Origin: Eubacterium sp.
Lineage (GTDB): Bacteria; Bacillota; Clostridia; Lachnospirales; Lachnospiraceae
Assembly (NCBI GenBank): GCA_021769425.1
Contig: JAETSX010000043.1
Span: forward strand, 1-58,100
Reading direction: 5' to 3'
Length of the DNA stretch: 58,100 nucleotides
Positions 33,447 to 41,500 of this stretch are shown here, piece by piece (the first letter of the stretch is position 1; each line of letters opens with the position of its first letter). A program made the translations under genes and the position numbers. The notes under the pieces were generated by a model. That model was not told where the DNA came from. It ran no database searches and saw only the letters and a list, made by a program, of their open reading frames with translations.

Positions 33447-34493
33447 ATGGACTTTTCGAATAAACTGAACGAATTCGCCACAAGAATATCTAAATTAAGA
33501 GAAAGCATACACACAGAAGAAGCCACCAAAACTTCTCTTGTACTTCCTTTCTTCCAGTTACTTGGATATGACATCTTCAATCCTCTTGAATTTGTGCCGG
33601 AATACACTGCAGATACCGGAACCAAGAAAGGTGAAAAAGTTGACTATGCTATCATGAAAAATCGCGATCCAATCATTATTGTGGAAGTGAAGCCTGTCAG
33701 CGTAGACCTGAATGCCAAGCATATCAACCAGCTTTTTCGTTACTTCACTGTAACAAAAGCAAGGTTCGCCATACTTACAAACGGCATCACCTACCGCTTT
33801 TATTCTGACCTAGAAGAAACCAATAAAATGGATCTATTTCCATTTTTCGAATTCAATATTTTGGATTTAAAAGCTGACACCGTTGCAGAGCTGACAAAAT
33901 TCCGAAAAGATTCTTTTGATATGAAGGGAATCTTAAACAGCGCCTCAGAACTGAAATATATCTCTTTGTTAAAAAATGCAATTGCAGAGCAGTTCCACAC
34001 CCCCTCTGAACAATTTATCCGCGCCCTGATTAAGAATATTTACAGTGGGGTAAAAACTCAAGCTGTGATTGATAAGTTCCGGGAACTGACTCTGGCGGCA
34101 ATTAACGACTATATTTCAGACCTGCTGAATGACAAACTGAAAAATATCATTTCCCCTGACATTTCCCGGGAACTGACCGAAGACCTAACCGCATCTGAAA
34201 AAGAAAATGCCTTTCTTCCAGAGGAAACAGAAACCCTTGATTTTTTGAAAAACATGCTGAATGCCGATGACATTTCATACAAAAAGACAACCCGTTATGC
34301 ATACATGCATGTCACCGGTTCTCAATACAAATGGATCTGCCGTGTTTCCATCCGGCAGGAAAACATGCTCTTAATCCTACATAAATTTGAGGATACCGAT
34401 TACGAAACGGAATACTTTTTTGATGATGTAGAATTATTGGAACAGATTAAAGATTTAATTGCTGACACATACCAGAAATGTAAAAATATGTAA
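33447..34493 (+). CDS. Standalone type I restriction HsdR-N-like nuclease
   Basis: A 348-residue protein. The N-terminal 140 residues are an HsdR-N type nuclease: TKTSLVLPFFQLLGYDIFNP, EKVDYAIMKNRDP and IIIVEVKPVSVDLNAKHINQ (D...ExK) and a QLFRYFTVTKARFAILTNGI helix-strand. The C-terminal half is helical with a final beta domain. No HsdM or HsdS partner is seen here. Stand-alone genes of this kind occur in prophages between repressor and integrase, so a defence role against other phages is plausible. Confidence 0.8.
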   Translation: MDFSNKLNEFATRISKLRESIHTEEATKTSLVLPFFQLLGYDIFNPLEFVPEYTADTGTKKGEKVDYAIMKNRDPIIIVEVKPVSVDLNAKHINQLFRYFTVTKARFAILTNGITYRFYSDLEETNKMDLFPFFEFNILDLKADTVAELTKFRKDSFDMKGILNSASELKYISLLKNAIAEQFHTPSEQFIRALIKNIYSGVKTQAVIDKFRELTLAAINDYISDLLNDKLKNIISPDISRELTEDLTASEKENAFLPEETETLDFLKNMLNADDISYKKTTRYAYMHVTGSQYKWICRVSIRQENMLLILHKFEDTDYETEYFFDDVELLEQIKDLIADTYQKCKNM

Positions 34494-34577
34494 TGCTTTC
34501 TTATCACATATTTTTATAAATAATAAAACAATTAAACCGCATTAGCCACAAAAAACTAATGAAAAGAGGATTTTATT

Positions 34578-35489
34578 ATGTCCCTTCCAAATTTTAAAAT
34601 ATACAAATACATTATGTTTGTTGATGCTTCTGGAGATGACGGATATAAATTCAAAGATACTAGCAATGACGGTTCATCGTATAGTTTTGTAGTATCCTGT
34701 TTTGTAACCACTCCTCAAGAACTAACACATAATAATCAAGTTCTACTCAAAATGAAACATGCCCTTTCTGTAAAGCCTGAGCAAGAACTAAAAAGCACTG
34801 CTTTAAAACGTCACAGAAACGCTATTTCTGCTTACAAAAAAATGGAGCAATTACATGGTTTTGCTTATTCATTTATAGCTGACAAACGCCTTTTACATTC
34901 CACGCCTGCAAATTCTAAAAACGACCTAGAAGATATTTATTTTTTGACTAAGCATGAATTAGGCGGTGTTACACATATTTTTCCATATGTTTTATTACGT
35001 GATAGCGAACTACTAAATAAAAATGATAAAATATTAATTGTAATTGACAATATGAAAAAGCATGAAATGGATATTATAAAAGTAATTTTATCCGAAGCAC
35101 CTATGGAACAATATGACTTAATTTTTCGAGACTCAAAAGATAAAAACTTTTCACTCATTCAAATAGCTGATATTTTTGCAGGAACAATCAGAACATATTA
35201 TGAAAATTGCCTTCCTTTAAGTACTCATAACCAATATTGCAAAGGATGCGGCATATCAATTTTGATGAATCAGCGCACTTCAATGCTTGGTAAATGTATG
35301 GAAGCGGAATCGAAGCAACTCTTCTTACCTTATGTATCTGATTATAAATTTAATACTGTTATGTCCTTTCATCAAAATAAAACTACTACAAAAGGTATGG
35401 CAGATCATCTTATAATTTTACCTTTTAGCCAAATGATGTATTTTACCTACATAGACTGCCATATCTTTCAAACAAGGCCTTGGAAATAA
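34578..35489 (+). CDS. DUF3800 protein (RNase H-like fold)
   Basis: A 303-residue protein. It starts with YIMFVDASGDDGYKFKDTSN, the DUF3800 opening; KSTALKRHRNAISAY is near the middle-left, KILIVIDNMKKHEMDIIKVI follows and the C-terminal SLIQIADIFAGTIRTYYEN is the other hallmark. The fold supplies conserved acidic residues for metal, so a nuclease activity is likely. The gene is very AT-rich against the phage structural genes. A small-RNA gene points at its 3' end from the other strand. DUF3800 genes often occur next to conserved structured RNAs in published surveys. Confidence 0.88.
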   Translation: MSLPNFKIYKYIMFVDASGDDGYKFKDTSNDGSSYSFVVSCFVTTPQELTHNNQVLLKMKHALSVKPEQELKSTALKRHRNAISAYKKMEQLHGFAYSFIADKRLLHSTPANSKNDLEDIYFLTKHELGGVTHIFPYVLLRDSELLNKNDKILIVIDNMKKHEMDIIKVILSEAPMEQYDLIFRDSKDKNFSLIQIADIFAGTIRTYYENCLPLSTHNQYCKGCGISILMNQRTSMLGKCMEAESKQLFLPYVSDYKFNTVMSFHQNKTTTKGMADHLIILPFSQMMYFTYIDCHIFQTRPWK

Positions 35490-35490
35490 C

Positions 35491-35590
35491 AAAAAAAGAA
35501 GTTGAACCTTTCCTCCCAGGTGTCCTCACGGTTTTACACCCTGCCACGTATTCGCAACATTCAACTTCTTAATTAGTATATTTATTGTAT
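35491..35590 (-). ncRNA. Small structured RNA convergent with DUF3800 gene
   Basis: The - strand has TTGACA (35624-35619), 16-bp spacer and TATAAT (35602-35597). From about 35590 it would make a roughly 100-base RNA. The 11-bp closing stem AAGAAGTTGAA/TTCAACTTCTT (35560-35570 with 35496-35506) is followed by TTTTTTT, a terminator. Inside is CAGG(G)UGU/ACACCUG with a one-base bulge and a conserved-looking AAAACCGUGAGG loop. No reading frame fits. It begins 1 base after the DUF3800 stop on the other strand. Confidence 0.75.
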
Positions 35591-35596
35591 AATTAT

Positions 35597-35624
35597 ATTA
35601 TACATTATTTTTTAATTTTGTCAA
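35597..35624 (-). promoter_or_regulatory. Consensus sigma-A promoter for the small RNA
   Basis: TTGACA and TATAAT, both perfect, 16 bp apart, reading leftward. No protein gene lies within reach downstream, which makes the RNA gene the obvious product. Confidence 0.85.
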
Positions 35625-35727
35625 ATACTAAGGATGTTTTTTTTTATTATTTCCAAAATAAGAGTTCATCTGAAATTTGGCCTTGTAAAAAACTTAGTGT
35701 ATAGTATACAAAAAGGCAGGTGATAAT

Positions 35728-35950
35728 ATGGGCGAAAGTCTTGACGCAGTATTGAAAGAATTAATGAAGTATCAGTTAAAGCACAAGTTGGTTTGAAACA
35801 AAATAACGTGATGTAATTATATAAATTAGGATTGTGAGGAGGAAGCCATTATATCATGAAAAAGGCAGCCAAACAAAAGTTATCCCCGTACATAATTCCG
35901 ACCTTGCCCCTGGAATGCTTCACGCAATCAAAAAGAGGACGGGGCTGTAA
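35728..35950 (+). pseudogene. hicA: Decayed hicA toxin gene and leader remnant
   Basis: A promoter-like TTGGCC-N17-TATAGT precedes AGGCAGG and an ATG at 35728 that opens only a 22-residue frame. Further on, GGSHYIMKK in one frame and GSQTKVIPVHNSDLAPGMLH then AIKKRTGL-stop in another match the HicA double-stranded RNA-binding fold (GSH...VPVHN...L.PG.L..I). A stop and at least one frameshift (in an A5 run near 35859-35863) break it. It lies directly before hicB. Confidence 0.7.
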
Positions 35951-35986
35951 GGCCCCATGCCTCTGAATCATAGAAAGGAGAATATC

Positions 35987-36367
35987 ATGTTACAAATTTA
36001 CCCTGCAATCCTTCACGAAGAAAACGGCTATTGGATCGAGTTTCCAGATTTGGAAGGCTGCCAGACTTGCGGTTCCACCCTAGCAGAAACAATGGATCTT
36101 GCTCAAGAAGCATTAGGCTTATATCTTGTCAGCCTTGTGGAAAATAACCAGCCTGTCCCTGCCCCATCTAACATTGCAGATATTCCCGTCACACAAGGAC
36201 AGGCAACATATGTCTCCACAGATATGAATACCTATCGCCGTGACACAAGAGCGGTTAAGAAAATGCTTTCTATTCCAGCATGGCTTGCAAAAGAAGCAGA
36301 AGAAAACACTGTCAGCCTGTCCAAAGTCTTGCAAGACGCGCTGAAAGAAAAGTTAAATCTCGCATGA
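35987..36367 (+). CDS. hicB: HicB family antitoxin
   Basis: The ATG at 35987 has AAAGGAG upstream and gives 126 residues. The N-terminal domain has the HicB pattern YPAILHEENGYWIEFPDLEG, CQTCGSTLAETMDLAQEALG. The C-terminal end (KKMLSIPAWLAKEAEENTVS, LSKVLQDALKEKL) is a ribbon-helix-helix DNA-binding domain. A GGGGC/GCCCC hairpin sits just before it. With hicA decayed, it may be an orphan regulator or antitoxin against a toxin elsewhere. Confidence 0.88.
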   Translation: MLQIYPAILHEENGYWIEFPDLEGCQTCGSTLAETMDLAQEALGLYLVSLVENNQPVPAPSNIADIPVTQGQATYVSTDMNTYRRDTRAVKKMLSIPAWLAKEAEENTVSLSKVLQDALKEKLNLA

Positions 36368-36511
36368 CTACAGTAAAAGACAGAATGAAATACACAACAT
36401 TTGAATTTTCATAAAATTTTCCGGGAAGCCTATTGCATTCGGTATCTGCATATACTATCATGCAATAGGCAAATGGATATGGCGGTACTCTATCATATGT
36501 ACACACCATGC

Positions 36512-36548
36512 GAAACCCCCGGAGGACATTCCAGGGGTTTCTTTTTTC
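36512..36548 (+). terminator. Terminator after hicB
   Basis: GAAACCCC pairs with GGGGTTTC around a 14-base loop and is followed by TTTTTT on the + strand. It ends the hicB transcript. The rest of 36368-36767 shows no gene. Confidence 0.85.
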
Positions 36549-36703
36549 CATATAAATCCGGAAACGGATTATATCACGCTATCTCATTCTATACACCAAA
36601 ACCGCCTAGTGTTACCAGCACCAGACGGTTCCCTGATACACCCGAAGGTGATATTCATACGCAAAAATATTTTACCATCTTCGGGAACAGCTTGCAAGTA
36701 AAA

Positions 36704-36720
36704 TGTATGAAAATCATACA
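36704..36720. promoter_or_regulatory. Inverted repeat upstream of integrase
   Basis: TGTATGA-AAA-TCATACA, a perfect 7-bp inverted repeat 48 bases before the integrase start and near its probable promoter. It is a candidate operator for control of int. Confidence 0.5.
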
Positions 36721-36767
36721 ATTTGCTGGCTGTTATTTTTATACTCATTTTTAAGGAGGTTCCCATC

Positions 36768-37829
36768 ATGCCCAAACATAAAAAACGTATGAAACTCCCC
36801 AATAACTTCGGCAGCATTAAATATCTGGGAACAGGAAGGCGCCGTCCCTACGGCGTGTACCCTCCTGTAACAGAATGGACTTTTAAAGGCCCTGTCTCCC
36901 CAAAAGCCCTCGCTTATACAGAAACCTGGGAAGAAGGCTACGAAATCCTCACTACCTACAATATGGAAAAAGCCGGGAAGATAAAAGTAAACCGCGGGAC
37001 CTTTATTGACCGCACCCCTACTTTTGCAGAAATCTATGAACGATTCTTCCAGGAGAAATATTTTAATTCTCCAAAGAAATTGTCACAGGCCAGCATGAAT
37101 TCCACAAGGGCCGCTTTCCAGAACTGCTCGGCTATACACAGCATACCCTTCGGCCAACTGAAATACGATGACCTGCAGAACATATTGAACGCCTGCCCCT
37201 TAAAGCATTCTTCCCTTGAACTTATTATAAGCCTGCTGCACCAGATGTATAAGTATGCCATGAAATACGAAATTGCAGATAAAGATTACTCCGCTTATCT
37301 CTACATACCAAAAGGAGATGATGATGAGCACGGAGATCCTTTCACGGAAGAGGAACTGAAAATGCTGTGGCGCCACAAAGAAGATCCCATCATTGGAATG
37401 ATCCTTATCATGTGTTATAGCGGATTCCGCATTATAGCATTTACGGACATCGAAGTAAACCTTGCAGACCGCTATTTCAAAGGCGGTGTAAAAACAAGGT
37501 CCAGCAAAGGGCGCATGGTCCCGATCCATTCTGCGATTTACAACCTTGTCTCAAACCGCTATGACGGAAGCCGGAACCTTCTCCTGTCTCCCGCAAATAA
37601 ATTCCGAACAAACATGTATGCCTCTCTGGAGCAATTGGGAATGAAAAAGCATACCCCGCATGATTGCCGCCATACCTTTTCCATGCTCTGTGAAAAATAC
37701 GGCGTCAATGAAAATGACCGAAAAAGAATGCTCGGCCACTCCTTTGGCAGCGACATCACCAATTCAACTTATGGTCACCGGAGCATAGAAGATCTAAGGG
37801 TAGAAATTGAAAAAATAGAACTGCCTTAA
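36768..37829 (+). CDS. int: Tyrosine integrase
   Basis: The ATG at 36768 has AAGGAGGT upstream and gives 353 residues. The catalytic set is Arg221 (CYSGFRIIAFTDIEV), His298 and Arg301 (HTPHDCRHTF), His324 (RMLGH) and Tyr335 (NSTYGH). An N-terminal arm-binding domain comes first. It marks the right end of the prophage and reads toward the host junction. Confidence 0.95.
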   Translation: MPKHKKRMKLPNNFGSIKYLGTGRRRPYGVYPPVTEWTFKGPVSPKALAYTETWEEGYEILTTYNMEKAGKIKVNRGTFIDRTPTFAEIYERFFQEKYFNSPKKLSQASMNSTRAAFQNCSAIHSIPFGQLKYDDLQNILNACPLKHSSLELIISLLHQMYKYAMKYEIADKDYSAYLYIPKGDDDEHGDPFTEEELKMLWRHKEDPIIGMILIMCYSGFRIIAFTDIEVNLADRYFKGGVKTRSSKGRMVPIHSAIYNLVSNRYDGSRNLLLSPANKFRTNMYASLEQLGMKKHTPHDCRHTFSMLCEKYGVNENDRKRMLGHSFGSDITNSTYGHRSIEDLRVEIEKIELP

Positions 37830-37915
37830 TTTGTTGCTAATTTGTTGCTAATTAATAGCGTTTTTAATCATTTTGGATAAACTTCCAATATGTTTCAAAT
37901 CCTCTGCAACCCCCA
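37828..37915. other. Probable right attachment region of the prophage
   Basis: Right after int is a tandem TTTGTTGCTAA (twice), a good candidate for integrase arm sites. At 37893-37915 is TTTCAAATCCTCTGCAACCC plus CCA, which looks like the displaced 3' end of a tRNA (T-loop TTCAAAT, then 12 bases and CCA). The left copy is outside the window, so the core cannot be proved. Confidence 0.4.
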
Positions 37916-38042
37916 TATTCTCTATGTTTTTCCGATAATTGCACGCTTTCCTTCTTAGTAATCATTTTAATAAATCCTTAAATATTGCCCTAAAATCGTT
38001 TGGTAAAGGACTTTTTAATCATGTTCACAAAAATTTTATATT

Positions 38043-38363
38043 TCAGGGCAAAAAAAATAGAGCCGGAAACCTGTTTTTTGATTCCCTCCTTGCCCTCTTA
38101 AAAAATCTCACTCTGTCTGCCAATGTCCCATGGTACAGATCCGCTGCGTCTGTACAAGAGAAGTCATGCATTAACTTTCCGATTGGCGTATCTCCACGGT
38201 AAGCGCCAATACCCTGCTTAAATTTTCCTTGTCCTTTGAATACTTTATGAACAGCATGACCTTTCGCAGACAGTACAATAGATTGGCATACCAAAACAAT
38301 GAAAATGATACAACCGGCCATCAAACAGAAGTTCCTTATCATATGGGCTGTTGGGAAATACAT
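38043..38363 (-). pseudogene. Rpn-family PD-(D/E)XK transposase/nuclease remnant
   Basis: The middle of the frame, GAYRGDTPIGKLMHDFSCTD followed by ADLYHGTLADRVRFFK, is the conserved C-terminal motif of Rpn-type nuclease/transposase proteins of gut Clostridia. The N-terminal nuclease domain is gone: the frame starts with an unrelated hydrophobic stretch and ends in a basic out-of-family tail. So it is a short remnant in host DNA next to the prophage end. The spacer on each side (37916-38042, 38364-38561) shows no gene. Confidence 0.65.
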
Positions 38364-38561
38364 AGTCCAACACAGGGGCTATCGGGAAATGACAATTCTC
38401 TACAATATATACTGTAATTTATTTGGCATCACAGCGATATATTGCGTGAAAATTTCTTTTCCGACAGCCCCATTTCACTTTAATACTATAGATTTTCCAC
38501 ACTATGGGCTTTCCATACTATAGATAAAGAAGCTACTCTGCCGCTGATTGAACAAGCGGAA

Positions 38562-41500
38562 TTATGAGATTATTTTTGCTTTTTTACTGAGTCCTTTGTT
38601 TTTCAGAAGTTTTCTGTATGCTGACTTTTTATTTTTCGGTGTTTTGACAGTGATTTTTTTAGAAGTTTTTGTGAAAGCTTTACTCCCAACTTTTTTCAAT
38701 ACTGTACTCTTAATAGTTACTTTCATCAGCATTTTACAGTTATAGAATGCTTTGGCTCCAATCGTTTTTAATTTTTTGCTGTTTAATGACGCTGTTTTCA
38801 CTTTAACGCATCCATAGAACGCATTATTTCCGATACTTGTAATATTTTTTCCCACTTTTATGGATGTTGCTTTTTTGCAGTTTTTAAATGCATTATTTCC
38901 TACTGCTGTTACCTTATAGCTCGCGCCCCCCAATTTAACAGTATCGGGAATTACAATTTTCTTGATGTCTTTTTTCTTGCTTCCGGAAATCGTCACGGTC
39001 TTTTTGGAAACGCTGGTCACTTTATACTTATAGGAACCTGCCGTGTATACCTTGCCGTTTTTCACAGAGATTTCCGCTTTCACAGTCACTTTTATTTGGG
39101 CTTCGAGACCATTCGGATTTGCAATCCCCTCTTTCAGAGTCAAATCTCCGTTTAGGATATAGCTTCCGGCTGTCTGACCATCATAAGTTTCAGGATCCCA
39201 GACAACCCCCAGGCTGTCTTTTGTTCCTCCTTCCAGGGTGACTGAAGCTGTTTTGGGAAGGGCAAGTTTATCGAAGGATGTCCCGATTACGGTCTCTATT
39301 TCTGCCAATTCTTCCACTGCTGCAATCTTTTTTACGCTCTGAGGAACGCCTGGTTTTTCCTGATTGGAACCGCTTCCGCCTGGGGTCTGATTCCCTCCCG
39401 GCGTCTGTCCTGCCTCTACTTTGACGGCAATTGCCGCCTGCTTTCCATCCGGATTTACAATTCCTTCTTTCAGAGTCAGTTCCCCTGTTAAATTGTAAGT
39501 CCCTGCTGTCTGACCGTCATAAGTTCCTGGGTTCCAGGTAATGCTTAGGCTCTCTTTGGTTCCGTCCTCTAAAGTTACTTCCGCTGTTTGGGGAAGCGTG
39601 AGGCTTTCAAAGGATGTTCCATGGGCTGCAGTAATCCCCTCCAGCTCCTGAACAGACTGGATTTTTTTGCCTTCTTGCAATTCCTGATTTTTTTCTTTTA
39701 CGGTTACGGCAATCTCCGCCTGCTTTCCATCCGGATTTACAACTCCTTCTTTCAGAACCAACTCCCCTGTTAAATTGTAAGTTCCCGCCGTCTGGCCGTC
39801 GTAAATTCCCGGGTTCCAGGTAATGCTTAAGCTCTCTTTGGTTCCGTCTTCTAAGGTTACTTCCGCTGTCTGTGGAAGCGTGAGGCTTTCAAAGGATGTC
39901 CCGTAGGCTGCCGTAATTCCCTCCAGCTCCTGAACAGACTGGATTTTTTTGTCTTCTTGCACTTCCTGATTTTTTTCTTTTACGGTTACTTCAATCTCCG
40001 CCTGCCGACTGTCAGGATTCACAATCTCTTCAACCAACTCCAGATCGCCTTTCAACCTATAAGTTCCTGCCGTCTGGCCGTCATATGTTCCCTGGCTCCA
40101 GGTCACCTGCAAAGTCTTTGTCTGATTGTCTGACAATGTAACTTCAGCGGTTTTGGGAAGGGACAGGTCTTTGAAAGATGTTCCAAAGGCCGCTTCTATG
40201 GCTTCCGGATTCTTTACTTCCAGAATCTTCAAGCCTTCTTTTACGGTTACGGCAATAGATGGTTTTACCTGATCGGGATTTGCCACTCCTTCTTTCAGGG
40301 TCAGGCTTCCGCTCAGCGTATAAGTTCCCGGAGTCCTTGAATCATAATCTCCTTTGCTCCATTTGACTTTCAGCGTGTCTGTTGTTCCTCCTCCTAAGGT
40401 TACCTCCACTGTTTCCGGAAGTTCCAGATTCTCAAAGGAAGTTCCTGCCGCCGCACTGATCCCTTGGATTTCACTTACTCCGGTAATTTTATCTTCCACC
40501 ACTACCCGGATCTCCGCCGCAACTGCGCTATTGGCCAGCGCTCCATCCAATGACAGTGTTCCTTTCAAAATATATGCGCCAGGTTTATTCAAGTTAATAT
40601 CGCTTTCCTGCCATGCAACGTTTACTGCCTTCTCCTGCTCCTCCCCGCTGATTTTTACATTGACCTGGGAGGGAAGATTCAAGCTGCTGAATTCTGCCCC
40701 TACCTGTGCGGTTATATCTTCCAGGGACTGTACATACTCCACGCTTGAACCGGCGGCCGCACTGTCTTCATGGGGCGTAATTGTCAGACGATCCATATTG
40801 ACTGCCCCATCGCCATGTTTGTACTCTACCGTATTTACGCCTGGCTTCAAAGTTACTTTCTCTATGGCAATCTCTTGACCGCCTTCCTGTTTCTCAAATA
40901 AAGTAACTGTCCCCCAGGCATCCCATGCCCCTCCATAAACTGCGGGGAATGTGAAATACCCCAATTTTTGATCATTCACAAACACATCTGCCGTGGCATC
41001 CCCTCCGCCGTTTGCATAACGGAAAGACAAGTCATAATCACCTGCTTTTTCCACCTGAAATCTGAATTTCAGAGTGTCACTGGAGCCATTCCAATGGGGG
41101 GAATCCAAACTATCCACAAACGCGTCCCCATATGCAAGCTGATGATCCGTTGCTTCTTTTGCCCCGCTTCCGATGTCCGCTCCTTCCGCTTCGCAGGTAA
41201 TGTATATTTTCTCTTCCGGCTCAGGCCCGGCAGATCCAATCTCAATATAATCCAGATTGAACCCTGCTTCGCTGGCACATTTAATATTGACCAGATTTTC
41301 TCCAGGTTCAAACGCCACGTTTTCTACAGTTGCTGTGTCCCAGGTATCCCAATTCCCAGTAGAAGGCAGACTTACATCCTGCACTTTCGTTCCGTTCACC
41401 CAGACTTCGGCCACCGGAGCGGCTTCGGCGCTGCCATTGCAGTAGCGAATCTGAATATTCTGGCTTCCTTCTGCATTTACTGCAAATAATACGTCCCCGG

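Noticed and set aside
37893-37915. Functional tRNA gene
   Set aside because: Only a 3'-end-like fragment is present; no anticodon arm or matching 5' stem upstream.
38530-38552. Terminator after GH27 paralogue 2
   Set aside because: CCGCT/AGCGG hairpin has only 5 pairs and no T-run on the - strand.
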